Position numbers and translations under genes: made by a program
The notes under the pieces: model-generated
What the model was told of the DNA's origin: nothing
Database searches by the model: none
What the model saw: the letters and a program-made list of their open reading frames with translations, nothing else
Shown: in pieces, positions 9,797 to 19,116 of the stretch
Numbering within the stretch: the first letter of the stretch is position 1
Layout of the letters: the number at the start of each line of letters is the position of its first letter
NCBI RefSeq assembly: GCF_027595985.1
Contig: NC_073305.1
Span: 115,578,259 to 115,642,258 of the forward strand
Source: Sorex araneus
Lineage: Eukaryota; Chordata; Mammalia; Eulipotyphla; Soricidae
Length of the DNA stretch: 64,000 nucleotides
Direction: 5' to 3'

Positions 9797-10687
9797 TGTT
9801 GGAGCTGTTCTTGCTCCTCCCACAGGGAACTTAGGTTTATTGAGTTACTCCCACAACAGTGCCCTTAAGGCACATGCAATTCCATCAAGCACTAATAATC
9901 CTAGATTACTTTTCTCTTTCCTTTGTGTCATTTGCATGGTGTATTTAGCAATGTCCTTTTTGTATAGACACAGGAAGACAGTTGATGCTATGCTTTGTAA
10001 CATGAAAGTTAAATGACTCCAAAATAATATTTACTCCTGGCCATCTGTATTTACCTGACTTAAGCCTCAGTTGCCTTTAGTTCCTAGCACTCCAAAAGCA
10101 AGGCCCTGATGAAGGGACTAGATGGACCCAGGGCAAGCTGTAAACTAATCTGGCATTGAAAGGCGACAAGCTAAGCACCATAAGTATAATCAGTTAAGAG
10201 CACGGTCATGGAACAAACTCTGTCATGATCCAAAAAGAAGTAACTGAATAAGGACCTTGCTGGGCTTAGGAAAGACTGACCTGACCTGAAGACTGTGGTC
10301 TGGAATATATAACGAGATGAACTCAGGAAGAGCCAACCTTTAAGCTTAATATATCTCTTAAGGTGCTCATATAAAACAACTAGAAATTTTATAAGAAATA
10401 AATTTACTATGATTATTTAAATGGATTACTAGCTGAGGAAAGGAGAAAGCAACACACCCTGCATGGAATCCAGTCCCTGAGCGGATCTCCTAGAATTCTG
10501 GAGTGCTGAACCCTCAATGAGATTTTTGTCCTTGAGTTAATTTCCTGAAGGAGTGGCTTTACCTCTATTTGTTGTTATGACAATGTTTAACCCCACCTAT
10601 GTGTATCCCCACCCTTCATGATAAGTATGCTGTAAGGGGGGAGGGGAGGATGAGAACTGGAACTTTGAGGACAAGAATACGAGGACT
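9797..10687 (+). mobile_element. Family-A LTR, copy 1, 5' segment
   Basis: Starts TGTTGGAGCTG and aligns along its length with 17605-18430, 19117-19740, and reversed 24410-24960 and 35735-36575. Landmarks are GCTCCTCCCACAGGGA, TTTATTGAGTTACTCCCACA, GACCCAGGGCAAGCTG and AAATGGATTACTAGCTGAGG. The rest lies at 11717-12079, after an insertion. The whole unit begins TG and ends CA, and the outer flanks GCTGA and GCTGT suggest a 5-bp target duplication. No internal gag or pol is seen. Confidence 0.6.
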
Positions 10688-10699
10688 ATGATGGAAGTC

Positions 10700-11704
10700 G
10701 GCAGAGTCTCTTGCCCCTGCACCTGGCTGACTTTACCGGGGGCCCTCGGAGTGGGGTGGATTGAGTTTCCTTCCCTGCCCCAAGCAGAGCCACAGCAGTT
10801 GAAGACCTCCGGAACCCAACCACAGCCATGTTCAAGGCCACTCTCCACCCGTTCGGACGAGCCTCATGCATGAAGGAACTGGCAGAGAAACCCAGGTGTG
10901 TGGGACCTGGGGCTGAGATCTCCAAGCCTGCTCTGATCGGGACTGGGCCTCCTCCACCCAGACCTCCCATTTTCCAGTAGGTAGGCTGTCACACCCACAA
11001 ACTGCCCCCAGCAGCTGTGTAATCCCATCAATGGCCAAGATCCAGAGGCTATAAAACAACACTCTTACAGCCTAGTTCTCCCTCAGAGAAGCTGGCAAGT
11101 TATCGAGAGCATCCTACCCGCACAGCAGAGCCTGGCAAGCTCTTCGTGGCATGTCCCGTCCTACAGGACTTGGTCAACATGGATGGCCAGGAGAAGGTGT
11201 GCAAGTGAAAAAGAGACAGACACAAGAAGAATGGGAGCAAAGCAGGAATCTGATCTAGCTCCAATTTTATTTCTCTTAAGCTAGTTTTTTATAGTCGATT
11301 ATATGAGGAAGTGGGAAGAATGGGGAATAGCAAAGAACGCAAAAGTTTAACAAAACTGGATATGGGCCCTCCCTGATGACAATTAGCCTGGGCATTGTTC
11401 TGTAACCTTCAAAAGGTACTTTGATATTTTTCCCGAGAAGCGGTTTTTCCTAAGTTACAGGTCAGGTTGTACTGACATATTGGTTCCCAGGCACTGGTTC
11501 CCAGCAGTGGCATATTCAATATGCCAAATACAGTAACAATGATGGGTCTTATTCCCCTTACCCTGAAAGAGCCTCCAATGCGACACCACTAGGAAGAATG
11601 AGTAAAGAGAGACTGCTAAAATCTCAAGGGCAGGACGAAGGAAGACGTTACTGGTGCCTGTTCGAACAAATTGATGATCAACGGGAAGACAGTGATATAG
11701 TGAG
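10700..11704 (+). mobile_element. Composite non-autonomous element with RTE tail
   Basis: The flanks ATGATGGAAGTC (10688-10699) and ATGATGAAAGTC (11705-11716) are a 12-bp target duplication with one mismatch. The 5' module matches 5800-6262. Next come the type-2 SINE body (GCAGAGCCTGGCAAGC, then ATATGCCAAATACAGTAAC), a segment of about 100 bp found in long copies only, and the RTE-like tail that ends CAGTGATATAG. A solo LTR interrupts it at 11152-11506, so the element itself is about 645 bp. Confidence 0.75.
11152..11506 (-). mobile_element. Solo LTR with perfect 6-bp target duplication
   Basis: GTGGCA occurs at 11146-11151 and 11507-11512. On the minus strand the 355-bp unit begins TGCTGGGAACC and ends GGACGGGACA. 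It contains a TATA-like GACTATAAAAAAC and, about 20 bp on, AATAAAAT as polyadenylation signal. Short length, a 6-bp duplication and close TATA-AATAAA spacing fit a class II (ERVK-like) LTR. No internal retroviral sequence remains. Confidence 0.82.
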
Positions 11705-11716
11705 ATGATGAAAGTC

Positions 11717-12079
11717 AAGGACTAGGAGGAGGACTAGATGACGCCAATGACTGGAAGTAGAGGACTATGAGACTACCATGAGACAAGGAAGAAGATGTAA
11801 CAAGATAGAGGACTTTCAGGTCTACGAGGAGACTAGGATGACAGAACTATGATGACTGATACTACGAGCCAAACGATGACTATGATTGTGCTGTAAGGGG
11901 AGAGATCGGACTATGCTAGGGAGGAGAGAGAAATAAACTGATTACTGACCAGCCTGGGGCCCAGGCCATTTTCCTGTTCCCTGGTCACTTGTTTGTCCAT
12001 TCACCATTGTCGTCTGGCCTGGGGAGGTGGCTCTCACCCACCAAATGAATGAGTCCTGTGCCTTTCTTTGATATTCACA
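11717..12079 (+). mobile_element. Family-A LTR, copy 1, 3' segment
   Basis: Contains GATTGTGCTGTAAGGGGAGA, AGAAATAAACTGATTACTGA with the polyadenylation signal, ACCAGCCTGGGGCC, and the end ATTCACA. It matches 18710-18936 of copy 2. Confidence 0.6.
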
Positions 12080-12205
12080 GCTGTTCAATCATTGGCCTTT
12101 GAGACTTCATTTTTGCAAACACATAGTGCCAGCTCCGCCATTCTCAGTTTGAAGTCTCACAAATATGTTAAATCGGTTATAAATGACATTAGAAATTCTC
12201 ACTGT

Positions 12206-12392
12206 GGGGCTGGAGCAATAGCACAGCGGGTAGGGCATTTGCCTTGCATGCAGCTGACCTGGGATCGATTCCCAGCATCCCATATGGTCCCCTGAGCACC
12301 GCCAGGAGTAATTCCTGAGTGCATGGAGCCAGGAGTAAACCCTGTGCATTGCCAGGTGTGATGCAAAAAGAAAAAAAAAAGAAGAAGAAAAA
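12206..12392 (+). mobile_element. Type-1 SINE with target duplication
   Basis: Nearly consensus head and B box GGGATCGATTCCC. AAATTCTCACTGTG on the left and AAATTCCCACTGTG on the right flank it. A 2-bp insertion lies in TGCATGGAGCC. Confidence 0.9.
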
Positions 12393-12414
12393 AAATTCCC
12401 ACTGTGAATGTGGA

Positions 12415-12482
12415 GGTCTGGAAAAGTGGCTCCATAGTCGAGTTCATGTCTTGCCAGTGTGAGGCCCTGGCTGGAATCCTAG
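12415..12482 (+). mobile_element. Short tRNA-like SINE fragment
   Basis: AAGTGGCTCCATAGTCGAG and CTGGCTGGAATCCTAGCACT resemble the ID-like family. Confidence 0.35.
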
Positions 12483-12514
12483 CACTGACAAAAAGAAGGG
12501 GCACAGAGTATTAG

Positions 12515-12785
12515 CTTAAAGGACCAGAGCACAGGCTTGGCCTGAGCCCCCACTTGATCTCTCGCACATCAGGATCTCCCAAGCACTTCTGCATATAGCC
12601 CTGCTGGCTCCCAGCATCGCCAAGAAAGCCACCCCCAAAACTCATGTCAGCTCCTGAGCATGATCCCTGGCACTGAACATAAAGAAGAGTTAGAAACCGA
12701 TGGAGCCTCAAAGATCTAGTCCCTACATGATGTCCTGGGTTCAATTCCTGGCACTTCCAAATTAAAAAATAAATAAAAAATAAAG
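12515..12785 (+). mobile_element. Two degenerate SINE relics
   Basis: GGACCAGAGCACAGGC to GCATGATCCCTGGCAC, then CCTGGGTTCAATTCCTGGCA with AT-rich tail AAATTAAAAAATAAAT. Family type is uncertain. Confidence 0.4.
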
Positions 12786-12834
12786 AGCTATTGAATGTAG
12801 AGGGAGGCGGCATTCTAAATATAAAAGGTTTTGT

Positions 12835-12992
12835 TTTTGTTTTTTGGACCACAGTGCGGTACTCAGGGGTTAGTTACCCCTGGCTCTGAGCACAGGGATC
12901 ACTCCTGGCAGGCTCAGATGACCATATGGGATGAAGGGGATCTAGCCCAGGTCTGCCAGGTGCCAGGCAAGCACCCTACTTGCTGGGTGCTC
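12835..12992 (-). mobile_element. Type-1 SINE, old copy
   Basis: GGACCACAGTGCGGTACTCA to GGCAAGCACCCTACTTGC in reversed family order. Confidence 0.65.
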
Positions 12993-13074
12993 AAAACGCC
13001 ATTTTTATTATATAATTTTAAAGTTCTTCTTAACATTGCCATTTTGAGGGCTCTTCCAGGGTCAGGGGAATGAG

Positions 13075-13510
13075 GCCCATTGTTGTTACTGTTTTGGGCA
13101 TATCAAATACGCCACAGGTAGCTTGCCAGGCTCTGCCTTGCAGAAGGGATACTCTAGGTAGCTTGCTGGGCTCTTCAAGAGGGATGGAGGCTTTTAGGGT
13201 GGCCTCTAACCACCATTATAGGTGTTCCGATGGTTCACACCATATTTGAACCCTATCAAATATGGTGCAGTAATGATGGAAAATAGGTAGGAAGTGTTTT
13301 TAATATGTTGTGTGGCCGCTATGCAGCCAGTCCGGAAAGCGGCTTGGAGCATGGCGGCAGTGGAGGTTGGCCAATGAGGAATTTATCTGGCGCCAGCAGG
13401 GTGGCTCTTATGGGTGTGACCCTGGGTCACCGGAGATTGGTGGAAGCAGGCAGACAATCTCTGTTCCCAGGTCCCGTTGAGCCTTAAAGTCCAAGGTCAC
13501 AAAGTTCCGT
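13075..13510 (-). mobile_element. Composite non-autonomous element, partial
   Basis: Begins in the type-2 body (TTACTGTTTTGGGCATATC, TAGCTTGCCAGGCTCTGCC) and continues into the long-copy region (CAAATATGGTGCAGTAATGA, GGTAGGAAGTG, TCTGGCGCCAGCAGG, CACAAAGTTCCG) as at 58490-58940. The RTE-like tail is missing. Confidence 0.7.
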
Positions 13511-13517
13511 ATTACCT

Positions 13518-14547
13518 GACAAAGTTCCGTATTACCTCCATGAGCTGTATTACGGATTTACCACCAGGATCTCACCATTCTACAAAGAAGTGATCATCAA
13601 CATAAAGAGAGGGGTTCAGCAGGGTGACACCATTTCACCGAAACTCTTCAGTGCCACCCTCAAAAACATCATGCGATGACTGGAATGGGAAGGAATGGGA
13701 GTGAAGATAGACGGTCGGCAACTACACCACCTCTGCTTCGCTGATGACATCGTTCTCATAACACCAAATATCAGCCAAGTGGCACGAATGCTGGCCGACT
13801 TTGACCACAAGTGTGGAAAAGTCGGACTGCAGCTGAATCTCACAAAGACAATGTTCATGAGAAATGGACTAATTCCTGATGTTCCATTTGCCCTCAATGT
13901 AACAAACATCTCTGAATTCAGCAGTTACATGTACCTAGGTCAAGAACTCAACATGACAAACGACCTGGCACCTGAACTACGCAGGAGGAAGAGAGTGGCG
14001 TGGAACGCCTTCAAGAGTGTCAAAGAAGTGGTTAAGAGGATGAAAAAACTCTGGCTCCGGCCACATCTTTTAGACTCCACCATTCTTCCTGCACTAACAT
14101 ACACCTCTGAGAACTGGGCCCTACGAAAACAGGATGAGAACGCTATTTGGGTATCCCAAAGAGGAACCGAAAGCTATGCTTGCAGTATCATGTTTCACTC
14201 AAGTGAAGTGACAGAGTTCTGACCTCCCCCAAGGATCAATAATTAGGGACGCCGTCTAGTTTGCCAAGGTGTTGAAAATAAGATGGGCTGGACAAGTAAT
14301 GCAATTTAGAGATGACCACTGGACTAGAGCTGTTATAAACTGGATTCCACGAGACGTCAAAAGACTGTGTGGTCTCCCACCTACGAGATGGTCAGACTTC
14401 TTCGTCAAGACCCTGAATGAACGGTTTGAGGCTCTTTATGTTCCTGGAGTGAGCAGACACCATTGGGCTACACTAGCATGTGACAGGGACAAATGGTGCC
14501 CGCTCGAACAAATCAATGAACAACAGGATGACAAGTGTTACAAGTGA
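13518..14547 (+). pseudogene. RTE reverse-transcriptase fragment, disabled
   Basis: Reading through in the frame of 13695, the RT palm motif RGVQQGDTISPKLF is encoded at 13608-13649 and the catalytic FADD at 13737-13748 (residues 15-18 of the open frame that begins at 13695). An in-frame TGA at 13677-13679 follows CGA and looks like decay of a CpG arginine codon. The frame is open at 13695-14222. Similarity then continues in another frame from about 14175, so a small indel lies near 14170. In that frame TGA (14209-14211) and TAG (14257-14259) are further stops. The C-terminal part (IRWAGQVMQF, WIPRDVKRLCGLPPTRWSDF) is characteristic of RTE-type LINEs and closes at 14547. Endonuclease and N-terminal RT are missing. 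It cannot make a working protein. Confidence 0.85.
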
Positions 14548-14555
14548 TACAATTT
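13518..14555 (+). mobile_element. RTE-class LINE, 5' truncated
   Basis: The copy starts inside the reverse-transcriptase domain and keeps the rest of the coding region and the 3' end. It ends in AGTGTTACA AGTGATACA, a short-unit repeat with no poly-A, typical of RTE-clade LINEs. Bases 14494-14533 match the tail of the type-2 SINEs, so this lineage is the likely source of their machinery. A 19-bp direct duplication (ACAAAGTTCCGTATTACCT) lies at the 5' junction. LINE class is confident; the exact subfamily is not known to me. Confidence 0.85.
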
Positions 14556-14639
14556 TAAAGTTATTCAATAAAGCCAAACTGTTTTCTAATGGTGCACATT
14601 TTATTCTCAATGGAGCACCTTGACAGATTTAACTTAATA

Positions 14640-14770
14640 AGTGACCCCTGGATCAGAGAGATAGATCAATAGGTTGAACACACGTTTTGTATACAGGAGA
14701 CCAGCTTTCTGTCCCCAGCATTGCATGATACTGAGCCCTTCCCAGCCCAGAGCCAGGAGTAGCCCTGAGC
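14640..14770 (+). mobile_element. Type-1 SINE, old copy
   Basis: ATCAGAGAGATAGATCAATA, CTGTCCCCAGCATTGCATG and AGCCAGGAGTAGCCCTGAGC are in family order. The tail is lost. Confidence 0.6.
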
Positions 14771-14774
14771 ACCT

Positions 14775-14935
14775 CCTGGAGACAGAGCTATATCGTACAG
14801 GGGGTAAGGCATTTGCCCTGCATGCAGCTGACCTGGATCTCAAGCACTTCCTGTGATTCCCAGAGCACTGCCAGGACTAAACCCTGAGCATTGCTGAGTG
14901 TGCTCTTTAAGCCCCTCTGTCCCCAAAATAAACAC
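14775..14935 (+). mobile_element. Type-1 SINE, old copy
   Basis: Head GAGACAGAGCTATATCGTAC, TTTGCCCTGCATGCAGCTGA, end GAGCATTGCTGAGTGTGC. Follows the previous copy directly. Confidence 0.6.
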
Positions 14936-14954
14936 TCTTATGGTTTGAGACAAC

Positions 14955-15058
14955 TAGTATAATACCAGTGCTCAGAGACCCAGACAGTGCTGGGATCAAA
15001 TCCAGATCTCCTACGTACAAGGATAGCATTTAGCCCTTTACGCTCTCTCTCCAACCCT
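14955..15058 (-). mobile_element. SINE relic
   Basis: GTGCTGGGATCAAATCCAGA and CGCTCTCTCTCCAACCC are the reversed 5' half of a type-1 copy. Confidence 0.45.
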
Positions 15059-15059
15059 C

Positions 15060-15485
15060 ACTGGTCTTCTGAATTATAGACCTTACCTTCATCTTAAATG
15101 CGCAACTCTGTTCCAGGTCTATGTAAGATCTGAGCCTTGTATCACTTCCAGTCCCAGTAACCCCCTTCCCCACAGAGTATGAGTGTATTAGATTTTCTCT
15201 TCCCTGAATGCCCTAGGTCCTACTCACCTGCTGCCTCAAGGTCACCACATTAATTCTTCCCTCATTGAGAATGCTGTCCTCTGTAACCCTTACCTTCTTT
15301 CGAAAAAACCATACTATTGTGTTAGGCTTCCACAGAAATACCATCTCCCCAGGAAACAAGCCCTCATCTTCCAAAGCAGGTCAGGTCTGGAGCCTAGAAG
15401 AAGGACCTGAGTTGATGGAAAGTCAGCGGGAAAACTTCTCAAAGGACACAGATGTCATTAACAGACCCATGAAATTTGTATGCTG
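15060..15485. other. No gene recognised
   Basis: Apparently single-copy sequence. The first half of a 157-codon frame (15265-15738) lies here, but its second half is SINE, so I do not call it a gene. Confidence 0.45.
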
Positions 15486-15493
15486 TCTTTATT

Positions 15494-15630
15494 TTTTGGG
15501 GGGGTTGGGGTCACACATGGCAATGCACAGGGGTTACTCCTGGCTCATGCACTCAGGAATTAATCCTGGCGGTGCTCAGGGGACCATATGGGATGCTGGG
15601 AATCGAACCTGGGTCGGCCGCATGCAAGGC
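15494..15630 (-). mobile_element. Type-1 SINE, head lost
   Basis: Close to consensus up to GGTCGGCCGCATGCAAGGC. The A-box part is missing where the inverted partner begins. Confidence 0.8.
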
Positions 15631-15800
15631 TGGAGTGATAGCACAGCGGGTAGGGCGTTTGCCTTGCATGTGGCCGACCCGGGTTTGAATCCCAGCATCA
15701 CATATGGTCCCCTGAGCACCACCAGGGGTAATTCCTGAGTGCATGAGCCAGGAGTGACCCCTGTGCATTGCTGGGTGTGACCTAAAAAGCAAAAATAAAT
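15628..15800 (+). mobile_element. Type-1 SINE, head-to-head with the previous copy
   Basis: Head GGCTGGAGTGATAGCACAGC, B box GGGTTTGAATCCC, tail AAAAAGCAAAAATAAATAAA. It forms a long inverted repeat with 15494-15630. Confidence 0.88.
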
Positions 15801-15834
15801 AAATAAATAAAAATAAAGAGTACATCTAATTTCT

Positions 15835-15995
15835 ATAGATCCTCAGTTATTCCGTGAAATGGGTCAACAGGTTGAGCACATGGTTTGCATGCAGGAGGTC
15901 CAAGTTTGATGCCTGGTATCACTTGCTCCCTGAGCACTGCCAGGAGTGACCCTCCAAGAACCAAGCTGGGAATAGCACCTGAGCACTGCAGGATG
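15835..15995 (+). mobile_element. Type-1 SINE, old copy
   Basis: AAGTTTGATGCCTGGTATCA and CTGAGCACTGCCAGGAGTGA. Leads into a purine repeat. Confidence 0.6.
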
Positions 15996-16071
15996 TGTGA
16001 AAGAGAGGAAAGAAAAAGGAAAATATTGAGAGGAAGAGCAAAAGAATGCAAAGAAGGCAGACAGGAAGGCA

Positions 16072-16148
16072 GGAGGGAAGGAAGGAAGGAAGGAAGGAAG
16101 GAAGGAAGGAAGGAAGGAAGGAAGGAAGGAAGGAAGGAAGGAAGGAAG
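16072..16148. repeat. (GGAA)n microsatellite
   Basis: About 75 bp of GGAA units, imperfect at both edges. Confidence 0.95.
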
Positions 16149-16199
16149 AGAATAAAGAAAATACAAAGTACATAAAATAGCTGAAGATCTGATTCAACA

Positions 16200-16335
16200 A
16201 TGAGATGGTTCTACAGCTTGATTATACAGGGACACAGCACTGCCTAACCCTGCCAGGAATAACCTTTAGAGCACCAACTGGAAGTAAGCCCTGAGCATCA
16301 CAGCATGTGTGTGGCAAAAAAAAAAAAAGAAAAGA
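16200..16335 (+). mobile_element. Type-1 SINE, degenerate
   Basis: CCTGCCAGGAATAACCTTTA and AAGCCCTGAGCATCACAGCA, followed by A12. Confidence 0.5.
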
Positions 16336-16396
16336 AAAGAAAATCCTAACTAGCTAAATAAATAATACAATATAATCTGCCTTAAAATTATTTTTC

Positions 16397-16571
16397 TTTT
16401 TTTTTCTTTTTGGGTCACACCTGGTGATGCACAGGGGTCACTCTTAGCTCATGCACTCAGAAACTACCCCTGGCGGTGCTCAGGGGACCATATGGAAATG
16501 CTGGGATTCGAACCCGGGTCACCTGCGTGCAAGGCAAATGCCCTACCTGCTGTGCTATCACTCCAGCCCCA
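16397..16571 (-). mobile_element. Type-1 SINE, young, with target duplication
   Basis: TTAAAATTATTTTTC at 16382-16396 and again at 16572-16586. B box GGGTTCGAATCCC on the minus strand. Confidence 0.92.
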
Positions 16572-16606
16572 TTAAAATTATTTTTCAATCAAAATCCCCC
16601 AAAATG

Positions 16607-16774
16607 CTGGGACTCGAGTGATAGCACAGCGGGTAGGGCATTTGTCTTGCACGCAGCCAACCTGTGTTCGATTCCCAGCATCCCATATGGTCCCCTGAGC
16701 ACGGCTAGGGGTAATTCCTAAGTGTAGAGCCAGGATTGACCCCTGAGCACCACTGGGTGTGACCCAGGAAAAAA
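16607..16774 (+). mobile_element. Type-1 SINE, young, with target duplication
   Basis: AAAATCCCCCAAAATG at 16591-16606 and again at 16775-16790. Inverted relative to the copy at 16397. Confidence 0.92.
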
Positions 16775-16796
16775 AAAATCCCCCAAAATGTTGGAG

Positions 16797-16865
16797 CATG
16801 TTATGGCTGAAACCCAATCATGAACAACTTTCCAACTGTGTATCTCACAGCGATTCAATACAAAA
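16797..16865 (+). mobile_element. LINE 3' end (probably L1)
   Basis: TGGCTGAAACCCAATCATGA, ACAACTTTCCAACTGTG and TATCTCACAGCGATTCAATA match 40930-40990. Confidence 0.5.
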
Positions 16866-16885
16866 AAGGGAGGAGGGTCCCCAAG

Positions 16886-16985
16886 TAAGTCTGGAGATGA
16901 AGCTCAGTGGTAGAGTATATGCTTTGCATGTATGAGGCTCTGGGTTTGTTCCTGGCATACACATACACTAATCACCACCAAAAAA
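16886..16985 (+). mobile_element. Short tRNA-like SINE (ID-like)
   Basis: CTGGAGATGAAGCTCAGTGG and TAGAGTATATGCTTTGCATG are the tRNA-like unit, CTCTGGGTTTGTTCCTGGCA is the B-box region, with no type-1 body behind it. Confidence 0.5.
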
Positions 16986-17485
16986 TCCAATGAAAGCCTG
17001 CTCTGGTTTAGAAATCCTTGGTGCCTGCTTGTTATGTTATATAAGAAGTGAAATATGTCCTGTCAGTGTCCTAAATAAGGAAAGAGAGTTGTGATTGGCT
17101 ATTACCTTGGATCCATAACTGCTGCCCTCAGGAAGCAATACAACAGGTCAGCACAACATCCCACGCAGAGAATGAGAGCCAGATAATTTGTGCATTAGCT
17201 CATCAGCAAGCTGCCTCACTGCCTGGCCCCAATTGCTATCGTCTGCCTACACTCCACCAGCTCCCACAGGCAGCCCCCTGTGCCTCGGCCATGCTCCAGC
17301 TCCACAAGATTTGGAGAGCTAGAGCAGTGCCATAACAGGAGATTGATAAGCCAGAGCTCTGGGGTACAAGGAACAGATAGTAAACCTTTGTTGACCTTTG
17401 CGTTTTGGAGCTCTGGGCTCCATTCTCTTAGAAACAAAAGAGGTAGAAGATAATTGGATGATCAGAAGAGAAACAGCCCAAATTT
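16986..17485. other. No gene recognised
   Basis: About 500 bp of apparently single-copy sequence. Confidence 0.45.
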
Positions 17486-17489
17486 TTAA

Positions 17490-17604
17490 ATTTTGTTTTG
17501 TTTTGTTGGTTTTGGACTTACCCTTGGTCCTGCACTCGGGAATTACTCCCGGTGGATTCTGGGGGCCATATGGGGTGCTAGGGATCAAACCCAGATTGAC
17601 TGAG
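17490..17604 (-). mobile_element. Type-1 SINE split by family-A LTR, first part
   Basis: Runs from the tail to AACCCAGATTGACTGAG. The missing head (TGCAAGGCAAGTGCACTATC, then ACTACAGCCCC) resumes at 18942-18972, after the LTR. Confidence 0.75.
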
Positions 17605-18936
17605 TGTTGGATAACATTGAGTTGTCTTTGCTCCTCCCACAGGGAGCTTAGATTTATTGAGTTACTCCCACACTAGTAGCCCTGAGGCACACCCAAATCC
17701 ATCAAGCTCTAATAACCCTGTATTGCTTTTCTCTTTTGTTTATGTCCTTTGCATGGCTTAGCAATATCCTTTTTGTAGAGACACAGTAAGACAGTTGATG
17801 TTATGCTTTTGTAGCATGGGAGTTAATTAACTCCAAATAATATTTACTCCTGGGCATCCATTATATTTACTTGACTTAAGTCTCAGTTACCTTTACTTCC
17901 TAACACCCCCAAAAGGAGGGTCCCGACAAAGAGACTATATGGACCCAGGGCAAGTTGTAAGCTACCCTGGCATTGAAAGGGGACAAGCAAGGCACCATAA
18001 GTATAATAAGTTAAGAGCACAATCATGGAACAAACTCCATCATGACCCAAAATGAAGTAACTGAATAAGGACCTTGATGGAAATAGGAAAGACTAACCTG
18101 GTTTAAAGACTGTAGTCTGGGATATATAGCAAGGTGTCCCCAGGAATTAATATCTCTTACTTTGCTCATACAAAATGACTAGAAATTTTATAAGAAGTAA
18201 ATTTACTATGATTGTTTAAATGGATTACTAGTTGAGGAAAGAAGAGGGCAATACACCTTGCATGGAATCCCGCTCTTGAGCAGATCTCCTAGAAATATGG
18301 AATGCTGAACTCTCAGATGAGATTTTGTCCTTGAGTTAATCTCCTAGAACTTCCCCTGAAGGAGTGGTTTTACCTGTTTGTTGTTATGATAATGTTCAGC
18401 CTCACCTATGTGTACCCCCACCCTTCACGATTTCTCTTTTTTTATTTTTTTGCTTTTTGGGTCACACCCAGCGATGCTCAGGGGTTACTCCTGGCTCTGC
18501 ACTCAGGAATTACTCCTGGCGGTGCTTGGGGGACCATATGGGATGCCGGGGATCGAACCCGGGTTGGCCGCGTGCAAGGCAAATGCCCTACCCGCTGTGC
18601 TATCGCTCCAGCCCCAACCCTTCACGATTTCTATAGAACTATGCTATAAAGGGAAAGAGGGAACTAGACGAAGACCATGTATAGGACTAGGACTAGGATG
18701 AAGGAACTAGGATGACTGGGACTACGACCAAACCGATGACTACAATTGTGCTGTAAGGGGAGAGATTGGACTATGTTGGGGAAGAGAGAGAAATAAACTG
18801 ACTACCGACCAGCCTGGGGCCGTTTCTCCATTCTCCGGTCCTTTGTCCATCCATCGCCATGGACCAGCCAGAGGAACAGCTCTCAGCCATCAAACTCTCT
18901 AATCCCTTGTCCCCATGCTTTTCCTTGAAACTCACA
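17605..18936 (+). mobile_element. Family-A LTR, copy 2, complete
   Basis: Begins TGTTGGATAACATTG, ends AAACTCACA and sits inside a SINE. It has AGAAATAAACTGACTACCGA with the polyadenylation signal and a C-rich stretch of about 130 bp before the end. Without its inserted SINE it is about 1.13 kb. Terminal TG and CA, insertion into a SINE and dispersed relatives support an LTR. The exact ERV class is open, and no reverse transcriptase is seen nearby. Confidence 0.65.
18434..18617 (-). mobile_element. Type-1 SINE inside family-A LTR, young
   Basis: CCCTTCACGATTT at 18421-18433 and again at 18618-18630. The body is essentially consensus, B box GGGTTCGATCCCC. Confidence 0.93.
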
Positions 18937-19116
18937 AGTTAGTGCAAGGCAAGTGCACTATCACTACAGCCCCCACCCCCAAATTTGACAAACTATAGAG
19001 ATCCCTTGACTACACATTCTACAAATTATCTGCAAGTCTCTTCTCTTTGGAAACAGTCCTTCTTCTGTACGGTAACATGGAATTTGTCCTTTTAGCCTTG
19101 CCACAAGCAACTTAGT

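Noticed and set aside
12199-12504. 101-codon frame around a SINE
   Set aside because: More than half of it is the inverse SINE body, the rest poly-phenylalanine from the A tail.
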